The notes under the pieces: generated by a model
The model's input: only the letters and a program-made list of their open reading frames with translations
Databases searched by the model: none
Told to the model about the DNA's origin: nothing
In this document: positions 14,883 to 23,124 of the stretch, piece by piece
Numbering within the stretch: position 1 is the stretch's first letter
Layout: each line of letters starts with the position of its first letter
From: Pacificoceanicola onchidii
GTDB taxonomy: Bacteria; Pseudomonadota; Alphaproteobacteria; Rhodobacterales; Rhodobacteraceae
Direction of reading: 5' to 3'
Assembly (NCBI RefSeq): GCF_004804335.1
Contig: NZ_SRXY01000006.1
Location: 1-64,000, forward strand
DNA length: 64,000 bases
Translations under genes and position numbers: made by a program

Positions 14883-15707
14883 TCATACCACCTCAACCTC
14901 CGCCGCCTCAATGCGTGAAAGCCGTGTGGTAAAGGTCTGGACCGCTTCCAGAACGTCATCCTCCGCATCCTGATGTGGCGCATGGCGGCAGTCCTCCAAC
15001 ACCACCACATCCACCGGCGCATAAGAGCGCGTCTCGATCTCTTCCACCTGCGCCAGCGTGCCATATTGGTCCTGCCGCCCCTGCATCACCAGCGCCGGAA
15101 TACGCAGGTAATCAATCGCATCCGAGGTCAGCGCATCGTCGAAATCCGGGTGCAGCCAGCTGTCGTTCCAGCCCCGGAAAGCGCTGTCCACATCCGCATG
15201 ATACACCGCCAGCCGCGCCCGCAGATCACCGCTGTCATAGGCCTCCCTGGCCTTGGCAATCTCAGTCAGCCCAACCGCTTCGGTGAAGAAATGCGGGGCC
15301 ATCAGGATCAGCCCGCGCACGCGGAAATCCTCGACGCCTCCGGCATATTCCGTGGCAATCGTTGCCCCATCCGAATGGCCCATCAACACGCCCTTCTCAA
15401 AGCCGATGGCATCAAGCAGCGCGGGCAGGACCTCCAAGGCCTCGCGTTTCATGTAGTCAAGCGGGCGCGGCAAGGGGGCCGCCTCGGACCGCCCATACCC
15501 CTGCCGCGAATAGACGAATACGCCCCAGCCCGTCGCCTTGGCGAGCTTGGCCGGAAAATCGCGCCAGAGCGCCACACAGCCAAGCCCCTCATGCAAAAGC
15601 ACAATCGTCGGCGCCTTGCCCGGTGGCGGCCCGTAAGTGGCATAGTCCAGCGATAGACCCGCCGCCTCTACCCGCCCGGCCCGAAACGCCCAGTTGAACG
15701 CGGTCAT
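14883..15707 (-). CDS. Alpha/beta hydrolase of the box cluster
   Basis: A 274-aa alpha/beta-hydrolase fold with nucleophile Ser112 in GHSDGA, acid Asp213 in QGRQDQYG and His242 in DCRHAPHQD. The oxyanion motif HEGLG is near 39. The ATG at 15707 overlaps the stop codon of the ligase gene (ATGA), so the two are coupled. Such hydrolases recur in roseobacter benzoyl-CoA clusters. Possible jobs are hydrolysis of an aromatic ester or of a CoA ester or lactone intermediate. The true substrate is not known from sequence. Confidence 0.85.
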   Translation of the reverse strand: MTAFNWAFRAGRVEAAGLSLDYATYGPPPGKAPTIVLLHEGLGCVALWRDFPAKLAKATGWGVFVYSRQGYGRSEAAPLPRPLDYMKREALEVLPALLDAIGFEKGVLMGHSDGATIATEYAGGVEDFRVRGLILMAPHFFTEAVGLTEIAKAREAYDSGDLRARLAVYHADVDSAFRGWNDSWLHPDFDDALTSDAIDYLRIPALVMQGRQDQYGTLAQVEEIETRSYAPVDVVVLEDCRHAPHQDAEDDVLEAVQTFTTRLSRIEAAEVEVV

Positions 15708-17251
15708 GCCTCTGCTCCCTCGCGCAGCCTGAACCGCTGGATCTTGCCCGTCGCGGTCTTGGGCAGATCGTCGACCGCCTCGATCCAGCGCGGATACTTC
15801 CACAGGCCGACCCGCTCCTTGACGAAATCCTTCAGCTCCGGCAGCACCGCGTCCCGGTCCGCCCCTTCCTTGAGCACCACGAAGGCTTTCGGCTTTTCCA
15901 GATCATCACCGTCGCGCTGCGGCACCACCGCCGCTTCCAGCACGCCGGGATGCTCGATCAGCGCCTGCTCCACCTCGAACGGCGAAAGCCAGATGCCCGA
16001 GACCTTGAACATATCGTCCGTGCGTCCGCAGTAGACATAGCGCCCCTCTTCGGTGATCTCGTATTTGTCCCCGGTGCGCGTCCATTCCCCCTCAAACGTC
16101 GCCCGCGATTTGGACCGCTTGTTCCAGTATCCTTCAGCAGCAGAAGCCCCGCGCACCAGCAACTCGCCCACCTCACCGGTCTTGATCTCCTCGCCCGCCT
16201 CGTTGACGCAGCGCAGATCATAGCCCGGCACCGGAAGCCCCGAAGTGCCGTAAACCACATCCCCCGGCGCATTGCTCAGGAAGATGTGCAGCATCTCCGT
16301 GCTGCCCACCCCATCCAGAATGTCCACACCCCAAAGCGCCGTCCAGCGCGTGCCGATCTCCGTCGGCAAAGCCTCCCCGGCACTCACGCACAACCGCATG
16401 TTGGCATCCGGCACCGATGTGTTTTCCAGATGGGCCACCGTGGCCGCATAAAGCGTCGGCACACCGAAGAAGATCGTCGGGCGCTCCTCCGCGATGACCC
16501 GGACCGCCACGTCCGGTGTGGGACGGCCATTAAACAGGATCGTTGTCGCGCCGACGGACATGGGAAAGGTCATGGCGTTGCCCAGCCCATAGGCAAAGAA
16601 GATCTTCGCCACCGAAAACACCGTGTCCTCTTCGCGAATGCCCAGAACCTGCGCGCCGTATGTGTCCGAGGTCGCCTTCAACGCGCCGTGCACATGACGC
16701 ACACCCTTGGGCTCGCCGGTGGAGCCGGAAGAATAGAGCCAGAAGGCGCATTCATCTTCAGAGACATGCGCCGCCGGAACCGGCTCCGCCCCGGCCATGA
16801 AGGTGTCATAGGATAGCGTGCCCTCAGGCGCCTCTCCGCCAATCACGATGATCTTGCGCAGGTACGGCGCTTGCCGCGCGGCGGGCAAAACCACATCCAG
16901 CAACTCATGCGACACCACGAGACAGGCGGCGCGGCTGTCGTTCAGGATAAAATCGTAAACCGGTGTGGCCAGCAGCGTGTTCAGCGCTATCGGCACCACA
17001 TGCGCCTTCATCGCGCCCCAGAACAGCTCCGGGTATTCGATCTGATCCAGAACGATGCAGGCCACCCGCTCTTCGGGACGGATTTCAGCCCGCACAAAAG
17101 CCCCGGCCACCTGATCGCTGCGCGCTTTCAGCTCTTGATACGTGAGGGTTCTGCGCGCGCCCGCGGCCTCTCGAAAGGCCGTATTGTCCCCGCGCCCTTC
17201 CGCCAGGTGGCGATCTACAAAATAGAGCGCCGCGTTCTGGTTATCCGTCAT
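15704..17251 (-). CDS. Benzoate-CoA ligase
   Basis: A 515-aa AMP-forming aryl-CoA ligase that activates benzoate to benzoyl-CoA, the first pathway step. SSGSTGEPKG (174-183) is the phosphate-binding loop. The FFAYGLGNAMTFPMSVGAT stretch is typical of the benzoate-CoA ligase branch, and PKTATGKIQRF near the C-terminus holds the catalytic Lys. The ATG at 17251 has GGGGAGG upstream; the longer frame to 17329 is unsupported. A TGCT-N6-TGCA site 105-118 bp upstream suggests BoxR control. It heads a two-gene operon with the hydrolase. Confidence 0.93.
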   Translation of the reverse strand: MTDNQNAALYFVDRHLAEGRGDNTAFREAAGARRTLTYQELKARSDQVAGAFVRAEIRPEERVACIVLDQIEYPELFWGAMKAHVVPIALNTLLATPVYDFILNDSRAACLVVSHELLDVVLPAARQAPYLRKIIVIGGEAPEGTLSYDTFMAGAEPVPAAHVSEDECAFWLYSSGSTGEPKGVRHVHGALKATSDTYGAQVLGIREEDTVFSVAKIFFAYGLGNAMTFPMSVGATTILFNGRPTPDVAVRVIAEERPTIFFGVPTLYAATVAHLENTSVPDANMRLCVSAGEALPTEIGTRWTALWGVDILDGVGSTEMLHIFLSNAPGDVVYGTSGLPVPGYDLRCVNEAGEEIKTGEVGELLVRGASAAEGYWNKRSKSRATFEGEWTRTGDKYEITEEGRYVYCGRTDDMFKVSGIWLSPFEVEQALIEHPGVLEAAVVPQRDGDDLEKPKAFVVLKEGADRDAVLPELKDFVKERVGLWKYPRWIEAVDDLPKTATGKIQRFRLREGAEA

Positions 17252-17355
17252 TGATCCTCCCCGGCGGCCCGCTCCCAGCCCGCCCCTCCTGTTCGCGTGC
17301 CCTTTGATAGGGTGGCAGACCTCCTCCAATCTGCCGCCCGGGGCGAGTCCTTTAG

Positions 17356-17369
17356 TGCTTTATAATGCA
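17356..17369. promoter_or_regulatory. Probable BoxR operator of the ligase operon
   Basis: TGCTTTATAATGCA, extended to a GTGC...GCAC palindrome at 17355-17370. It has the same TTATAA core as the boxC sites and lies upstream of the benzoate-CoA ligase start. Confidence 0.7.
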
Positions 17370-17434
17370 CATGCAACAACACCCATCAAGAACTTCCCGC
17401 CCTGGTATGCATTTTTCTGCACACCCCAAAACAT

Positions 17435-17461
17435 GAAAAAACCGGGACGCCCCGCCCCGGT
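17435..17461 (-). terminator. Intrinsic terminator after the SDR gene
   Basis: Read on the minus strand, ACCGGG and CCCGGT form a stem around a GC-rich loop followed by a run of T (17435-17440). It lies 46 bp beyond the SDR stop and ends that transcript before the ligase promoter. Confidence 0.75.
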
Positions 17462-17506
17462 CTCTTGTCTTTGGTCACATCCCGCGCACGACCCGCGCGG
17501 GTGCCC

Positions 17507-18268
17507 TCACCGCTGCGGAAGGCGCACCGCCGCATCCAGCCGGATGGTGGTGCCGTTCAAATACGGGTTGCCGAGGATGTCGCAGACCAGCTGGCCATAC
17601 TCCGCCGGATCACCCAGACGGTGCGGGAACGGGATATTGGCCACGATCCCCGCCGTGGTCTCTTCCGGCAGACCTTCCATCATCGGCGTGTTGAACAGCC
17701 CCGGCGCAATTGCCATCACCCGCACGCCGGTTTTCGCCATCTCGCGCGCAACCGGCAGACACATGGCCGCAATCGCCCCTTTCGACGCCGCATAGGCTGA
17801 CTGGCCAATCTGACCGTCCTGCCACGCGATGGAGGCGGTGTTGATCACCACACCGCGCTCGCCACTCTCCAAAGGCTCCTGCGCAACCATCTCCCGCGCG
17901 GCATGGGACATGACGAAATAGGTGCCCATCAGGTTCACCCGGATCGTCTTCTCAAACAGCTCCGTCGACAGCTTGCCCTCGCGTCCCACAACCCGCGCCG
18001 CCCCGGCGATGCCGGCGCAGGACACCGCGATACGCGGCGCACCAAGCGCGTCTTTCACCGCCGCAACCGCCGCCGCAACAGAGGCCTCGTCCCCCACATC
18101 GGTCTTGACCGCAAAGCCGCCGATCTCCTTGGCCATCGCAGCCCCGCGCGCCTCGTCAAAGTCCAGAATGCCAACGCTGGCCCCTTCTGCCGCCAACCGC
18201 CGCGCCGTTGCCGCGCCAAGCCCGCTTGCGCCGCCCGTGACAATCGCCACCTGACCGGAAATCTTCAT
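17507..18268 (-). CDS. SDR-family 3-hydroxyacyl-CoA dehydrogenase
   Basis: A 253-aa short-chain dehydrogenase. TGGASGLG (11-18) is the NAD(H) motif, NTASIAW holds the catalytic Ser, and YAASK is the Tyr-x3-Lys motif. The insert GAARVVGREGKLSTELFEKTIRV-like region and overall pattern match type II 3-hydroxyacyl-CoA dehydrogenases (HSD17B10-like), which act in fatty, branched or aromatic acyl-CoA oxidation. It is separated from the ligase by a terminator, so it is a distinct transcript next to the TRAP genes. It may supply the dehydrogenase step after ring cleavage. Confidence 0.88.
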   Translation of the reverse strand: MKISGQVAIVTGGASGLGAATARRLAAEGASVGILDFDEARGAAMAKEIGGFAVKTDVGDEASVAAAVAAVKDALGAPRIAVSCAGIAGAARVVGREGKLSTELFEKTIRVNLMGTYFVMSHAAREMVAQEPLESGERGVVINTASIAWQDGQIGQSAYAASKGAIAAMCLPVAREMAKTGVRVMAIAPGLFNTPMMEGLPEETTAGIVANIPFPHRLGDPAEYGQLVCDILGNPYLNGTTIRLDAAVRLPQR

Positions 18269-18297
18269 CTCAATCCTCCTCTATGCCCCGGAGCCCC

Positions 18298-18360
18298 GTT
18301 TCTTTGTGCTCCAAATATCCCGGGGAGTCGCAGCCTTGGGCTGCGACGGGGCAGCGCCCC
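18298..18360. repeat. CAAATACCTCGGGG-type intergenic repeat, copy 2
   Basis: TTTCTTTGTGCTCCAAATA, then TCCCGGGGAGTCG, an internal CGCAGCC/GGCTGCG hairpin, and GGGGCAGCGCCCC. The block order is the same as at 6956. It lies upstream of the SDR gene and after dctM. Confidence 0.7.
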
Positions 18361-18414
18361 ACCTCCCGCACTCTCAAGGGGCGCCCCGACGCGCGGGGCA
18401 CCCACAGCCTGTAG

Positions 18415-18433
18415 GGCGGGGCTCTGCCCCGCC
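18415..18433. repeat. GTAGGGCGGGGC hairpin at the dctM 3' end
   Basis: GGCGGGGC-TCT-GCCCCGCC, identical to the copy at 13019, 4 bp beyond the dctM stop codon. The position at a gene end suggests a role in termination or 3'-end protection. Confidence 0.65.
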
Positions 18434-18437
18434 ACCC

Positions 18438-19751
18438 TCACGGTATCAGGAACAGGGTGATCGCCGGGAACGCCACAAGGATCGCAACCCGTACCAGGTC
18501 AGACACCACGTAGTAGATCACCGCCTTGTAGGTCTCGAACATCGGGGTTTCTGGATCCATCGCGTTGATCACGAACAGGTTCATCCCCACAGGCGGCGTG
18601 ATCAGCCCGACCTCCACGACGATCAGCACCAGAATGCCGAACCAGATCGCCACATGTTCCGGGCTCATGCCGAAATCCAGCGCCGAGATCACCGGAAAGA
18701 AGATCGGGATCGTCAGCAGGATCATCGACAGGCTGTCCATGAAGCAGCCGAACACGAGATAGAGCGCGAGGATCACCACCAGCACCAGCATCGGCGAAAG
18801 CCCCGCTTCCACCACCATGCGGCTCAGCTCCTGCGGCACCTGCGTGAGCGCCAGAAACCCGTTGTAGAACGCCGCGCCCAGCACGATGAAAAAGATCATC
18901 GCCGTTGAGCGCGCCGTGTCGGAAAAGGCATCAATCAGCGTTTTGCCCGTCAGGCCACCGTTGAACAGCGCAATGATGCCCGTGCCCAGCGCACCCACCG
19001 CCGCGCCTTCGGTCGGGGTGAAGATGCCGCCATAGATGCCGCCCACCACCGCGACAAACACCAGAAGCACCGGCCAGACATTCAACAGCGCGCGGAAGCG
19101 CTCGCCCATCGGCACCGCCTCGCGCACACCCGCCGAGCCGGGGTTCACCCGCACGTAGATCGACACGGCAATCATGTAACCGACAGCCGCGAGGATGCCG
19201 GGGATGAAAGCCGCGAGGAACAGCTTGGCGATGTTCTGCTCGGTCAGGATCGCATAGATCACCAACACCACCGAGGGCGGGATCAGGATGCCCAGCGTGC
19301 CGCCCGCCGCCAGTGTCGCGGTGGAAAACCCACCCTTGTAGCCATAGGACTTGAGTTCCGGCAAAGCCACGCGCGACATGGTTGCCGCCGTCGCCAGCGA
19401 AGAGCCGCAGATCGCGCCGAAGCCCGCACAGGCGCCAATCGCCGCCATGGCGACGCCGCCCTTGCGGTGACCAAGAAAGCTCTCGGCGGCCTTGAACAGC
19501 GCCTGGGACATGCCGCCCAGCGTCGCGAAATAGCCCATCAGCAGGAACATCGGGACAATCGACAGCGAGTAGCTGGAGAAGGTTGTGTAGGCTTCGGACT
19601 TGAGACGCGCCATGGCCATGATCGCATTGCCATTGACCAGCCACAGCCCGGCAAAACCGGTGGTGAACATGGCCAGCCCGATGGGCACGCGCAGAAAGAT
19701 CAGGACCAGCAGCGCCGGGAAAGACAGGATGCCGATTTCGAGGTTGCTCAA
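18438..19751 (-). CDS. dctM: TRAP transporter large permease (DctM)
   Basis: A 437-aa integral membrane protein with about 12 helices. It is the TRAP large subunit that couples Na+ flow to solute import. The segments ICGSSLATAATMSRVALPE, GTLGILIPPSVVLVIYAIL and TPTEGAAVGALG are diagnostic of DctM. It overlaps dctQ by 4 bp (ATGA), and dctQ and dctP lie upstream in the same direction. Location beside benzoate genes makes an aromatic or other carboxylic acid a plausible substrate; this is inferred. Confidence 0.95.
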   Translation of the reverse strand: MSNLEIGILSFPALLVLIFLRVPIGLAMFTTGFAGLWLVNGNAIMAMARLKSEAYTTFSSYSLSIVPMFLLMGYFATLGGMSQALFKAAESFLGHRKGGVAMAAIGACAGFGAICGSSLATAATMSRVALPELKSYGYKGGFSTATLAAGGTLGILIPPSVVLVIYAILTEQNIAKLFLAAFIPGILAAVGYMIAVSIYVRVNPGSAGVREAVPMGERFRALLNVWPVLLVFVAVVGGIYGGIFTPTEGAAVGALGTGIIALFNGGLTGKTLIDAFSDTARSTAMIFFIVLGAAFYNGFLALTQVPQELSRMVVEAGLSPMLVLVVILALYLVFGCFMDSLSMILLTIPIFFPVISALDFGMSPEHVAIWFGILVLIVVEVGLITPPVGMNLFVINAMDPETPMFETYKAVIYYVVSDLVRVAILVAFPAITLFLIP

Positions 19752-20341
19752 TGGTTCGCTCCCACGGCGTTTGCCACCACGAGGCGGCCGGTCAGAAGTT
19801 CATAGGCCCGGATCAGGGCCATGTAGACACCCGCAGCCGCCGCCGCGACGGCGCCGGTCAGACTGGCGGCATAGGCCCACCAGACCGGGAATTGCAGCAG
19901 AAGCGTGGTCTCGCCGGAGCGCATCTTGCGCGCCATGCCCGCCTCGAGCTGCATCGCGATGATGACAAGCGCCACCGCAAACAGCGCCTCGCCCAGGAAG
20001 ATCAGCGTGCGGTTGGCCCAGCGCGGCAGCGCATTGGCCAGCATGTCGACGGTCGCATGTCCGGCGGTGACCTGACAGAATGGCAGGAAGGCAAAGATGC
20101 AGAAGGCCATGCCCGCCTCCACCAGCTCGAAGTCTCCGCGGATCGCACCGATCCCGAGATCGAGCAGCCCTTCGGCAAACCCGGGGGCAATCCCCATGAT
20201 AAGATCAGAGTGCAGGGCAGAGTTGGTCGCCCGTCCGATGATAGAAAGACAAACGATCAAAATCAGTACGGTCAGTACCGTACCGCCCAGCACCGCCACC
20301 AATTTGGCCAGCGCCAGCACACTGCGATGAACGCGTTGCAT
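19748..20341 (-). CDS. dctQ: TRAP transporter small permease (DctQ)
   Basis: 197 aa, with four predicted transmembrane helices (about 10-35, 60-85, 98-120 and 145-170), as usual for DctQ. The start is set at 20341, where AAGAGGAT precedes the ATG, rather than the in-frame 20374. It forms the membrane complex with DctM and accepts solute from DctP. Encoded between dctP and dctM. Confidence 0.9.
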   Translation of the reverse strand: MQRVHRSVLALAKLVAVLGGTVLTVLILIVCLSIIGRATNSALHSDLIMGIAPGFAEGLLDLGIGAIRGDFELVEAGMAFCIFAFLPFCQVTAGHATVDMLANALPRWANRTLIFLGEALFAVALVIIAMQLEAGMARKMRSGETTLLLQFPVWWAYAASLTGAVAAAAAGVYMALIRAYELLTGRLVVANAVGANH

Positions 20342-20400
20342 GGGGGATATCCTCTTGGTGTGATCCGGGGCCATTTGGTCCGGCCCCGGATCCTACTGTC

Positions 20401-21459
20401 TTACTTGGCCGCGTAAGTGTCCATATCCGAGGAATACTCGGACATCAGGGCGCGGGCCTCGTCGATCAGAGCCTGACCGTCTTTGCCACGGCCTTTCATG
20501 TCCTCGATCCAGGTCGCATAGATCGGGTTGACCAGCGCATCCCATTCCTTGGTCTGCTCTTCGGTCACGGTCACGATGTTGTTGCCGCGATCCACCGCCA
20601 GCTTGCGTGCCGGACCATCGGAATCCGCCTGTGTGCCACCGGCAAAGATCGAGAAGGCAAGACCGGAGTTGTCGTCGATCACCTTCTTCAGATCATCGGG
20701 CAGGCTCTCGTAGCGGTCGATGTTCATCGCCAGAACAAAGGTCAGCGTGTAGAGCGCATTGCCGTCAAACTCGGTGTGGTTGCCCACCAGCTCCGGCACT
20801 TTCAGCGCTGCGGTCACTTCCCACGGAATGGTGGTGCCATCCAGAACGCCCTTGGAGAGCGCCTCGGGCACGGCCGGCACCGGCATGCCGATCGGCTCTG
20901 CGCCAACGCGGGTCAGCAGATCGTTCACGAGGCGCGAGCCGCCACGAATTTTCATGCCTTCCAGATCCCCCGGCACGGCAACCGGCTTGTTGGTGTGGAA
21001 CATGCCCGGCCCGTGCACCCAGGTGCCAAGGATCTGCACATCGGCAAACTCGCCGGACTTCATGTGGGTCTCGAACATCTTCCAATAGGCATAAGACGCG
21101 GCGCGGGCATCGGAGACCATGAACGGCAGTTCAAACACCTCGGTGGTGGGGAAGCGGCCCGGCGTGTAGCCGACCACCGTCCAGACCACATCGGCAATGC
21201 CGTCCATCGCCTGATCCATCAGCTCCGGCGGACGACCGCCAAGCTGCATCGAAGGGAAACGGTCCACCTTGATGCGCCCACCGCTGTCCTTTTCGACATT
21301 GTCGGCCCAGACGTCCAGAATGAGCTTCGGCACATTTGCCTGCGCCGGCAGGAACTGGTGAAGCTTGAGTGTCACGTCCTGTGCGAAAGCCGCCGTCGAC
21401 ATGAACGAAGCCGCCAGCGCCGCACCTGCGAAGCCAAGAATGTTTCTACGCGTGGTCAT
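20401..21459 (-). CDS. dctP: TRAP transporter solute-binding protein (DctP)
   Basis: 352 aa, periplasmic. The N-terminus TTRRNILGFAGAALAASF...AFA resembles a Tat-type signal, with cleavage probable after AFA near 26. The DctP fold shows LHQFLPAQANVPKLILDVWA, the GDLEGMKIRGGSRL region with the conserved Arg that clamps carboxylates, and PEALSKGVLDGTTIPWE. The ATG at 21459 has GGGAGG upstream. The substrate cannot be read directly; neighbours suggest an aromatic carboxylate or a substrate of the adjacent M20 hydrolase. Confidence 0.94.
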   Translation of the reverse strand: MTTRRNILGFAGAALAASFMSTAAFAQDVTLKLHQFLPAQANVPKLILDVWADNVEKDSGGRIKVDRFPSMQLGGRPPELMDQAMDGIADVVWTVVGYTPGRFPTTEVFELPFMVSDARAASYAYWKMFETHMKSGEFADVQILGTWVHGPGMFHTNKPVAVPGDLEGMKIRGGSRLVNDLLTRVGAEPIGMPVPAVPEALSKGVLDGTTIPWEVTAALKVPELVGNHTEFDGNALYTLTFVLAMNIDRYESLPDDLKKVIDDNSGLAFSIFAGGTQADSDGPARKLAVDRGNNIVTVTEEQTKEWDALVNPIYATWIEDMKGRGKDGQALIDEARALMSEYSSDMDTYAAK

Positions 21460-21483
21460 GTAATTCCTCCCTACTGACCTGAT

Positions 21484-21516
21484 GCCCCGCGAACGGGGCT
21501 TTTGGTTGCCTTTTTT
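21484..21516. other. Hairpin in the dctP leader
   Basis: GCCCCG-cgaa-CGGGGC followed on the plus strand by TTTTGGTTGCCTTTTTT. It looks like an intrinsic terminator on the plus strand, although no plus-strand gene precedes it. On the minus strand it is a stem in the dctP 5' leader. It may block antisense transcription or regulate dctP. Confidence 0.4.
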
Positions 21517-21648
21517 ACTACTGTTGCATCCGGTGCCGCGCCCTTCAATCGCGTTGACGCACCTGATGCACTTTATCCCGCTCAAGCATTTGAACGGGGA
21601 TGAACCGAAGGAACCTCTCCTGCGGCGCCTCTCCGACAAGCCTTTGGC

Positions 21649-22848
21649 TCACGGACGGGCGGCCGATTGCTCCTTTGTGATTTCCTCTCCTTGCCCCGCA
21701 CCCTGCACCGCAATCCTTGCCAGAATTTTGCAAAGAATATCGGCACCGCGCCCGATCAGCGCATCGGGGAAGTCATAGTTGGGGGCATGCAGCGGCGGCT
21801 GCGCCTCACCTGCCCCAAGCAGGAAAAACCCGAGCGGCGCGACGTCGCCAAAGCACCCCACGTCTTCGGAGGCGCGCCAGGGCAAGGCCCCCTCGATCTG
21901 CTCAAGACCCAGCGCCTGCGCTGCCTCGGTGACGATTCGCGCCGCCTCCGGGTCATTCTCTGTCGCGCCAAAGACATCCTCATAGGTCACCGTCACAACC
22001 AGCCCGGCATCCGCAGCCTCGGACCGGACCTGCGCTTCGGCCTCGGACTGCAGCCGCGCCATGCGGGCGTCGGTCAGGCTGCGCAGGGTGACAAGCAATT
22101 CCGCCGCGCCCGGCGTAATGCCAAAGGCGCGCGCGCCCATGCTGGCGTGGGTGACCGTGACAAGCGCGTAGTCAGGATCACCCGGCGCGCCTTCGGCCAG
22201 ATCCGGCAGGGCGAGCATCAGCCGCGCCAGCGCCGCGCGCGGGCTTCGGGCCTTCTCCGGTTCCGCCGCGTGGGACGTTTTGCCGTGAAAGGCGATGCGC
22301 ATTCCGCGCGACGCGCAGGTCACAGGCCCGCTTTTGACCGCCACCGCCCCGAGCGGCAAGCCCGGCATGTTGTGAATGGCAAAGACATGGGTCGGGGCCA
22401 GCGCCGCAAAAGCCGGATCGGCCAGCACCGCCCGCGCGCCCTGCCCGGTTTCCTCGGCGGGTTGGAACATCAGAATGACAGCGCCGCGTTCTGGCCGGGC
22501 GCGCGCAAGGCGCGCAGCCACCGCCGCGAGAATCGCCATATGACCATCGTGCCCACACAGATGCGCCTTGCCCGGCACCGTCGAGACATGCGGCACTTGC
22601 GAGGTTTCCTCGATTGGCAGCGCGTCCAGCTCGCAGCGCAGCATCACGCGCGGCCCCGGCGCGCCGCTGTCGAACACACCGGCCACGCCATAGCCGCCAA
22701 GGCGCTCAAGCACCTTGTCCGCACCTGCCGCCTGCAACATGCGCGCGACCTCGGCTGCCGTCTCCCGCTCCTCGCCAGAGACTTCGGGCCTTTGATGAAG
22801 ACCCCGGCGCCAGGCCGTCAGTTCCGCCAATTGTGTGTTGCCGACCAT
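21649..22848 (-). CDS. M20-family amidohydrolase
   Basis: A 399-aa metal-dependent amidohydrolase/carboxypeptidase of the hippurate hydrolase (HipO)/IAA-amino-acid hydrolase type. CGHDGHMAI holds two metal ligands, followed by FQPAEETGQGA, HNMPGLPLG and SEDVGCF near the C-terminus. The ATG at 22848 has GGGGGGAG upstream. It lies upstream of the TRAP genes in the same direction. A hippurate-like substrate (benzoylglycine to benzoate) would tie it to the box pathway; this is a hypothesis. Cytoplasmic, no signal peptide. Confidence 0.88.
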   Translation of the reverse strand: MVGNTQLAELTAWRRGLHQRPEVSGEERETAAEVARMLQAAGADKVLERLGGYGVAGVFDSGAPGPRVMLRCELDALPIEETSQVPHVSTVPGKAHLCGHDGHMAILAAVAARLARARPERGAVILMFQPAEETGQGARAVLADPAFAALAPTHVFAIHNMPGLPLGAVAVKSGPVTCASRGMRIAFHGKTSHAAEPEKARSPRAALARLMLALPDLAEGAPGDPDYALVTVTHASMGARAFGITPGAAELLVTLRSLTDARMARLQSEAEAQVRSEAADAGLVVTVTYEDVFGATENDPEAARIVTEAAQALGLEQIEGALPWRASEDVGCFGDVAPLGFFLLGAGEAQPPLHAPNYDFPDALIGRGADILCKILARIAVQGAGQGEEITKEQSAARP

Positions 22849-23124
22849 ACTCCCCCCGTCCGCAGCGCCGACCACGATGCCCCAGCTTTGTTGCAGTTGC
22901 AATGACATTTCCACACCACCCCGCCCCCGAAGCCAGATTCCGATGCTTTGCTATGCTTTTGCGGGATCCAGCCGCAAACATACATTTTCCGCTTGTTTTT
23001 TACGCAATTCGCCTGAGTATTGATCACTCCGGCCGCGCTCCATAATTGTTTCCGGCCCCGCAAGCCTGACGCATGGTAGGCCGCAGATAGATGTCGCGAA
23101 ACTGGACGCAAATGAGGGGAAGGC

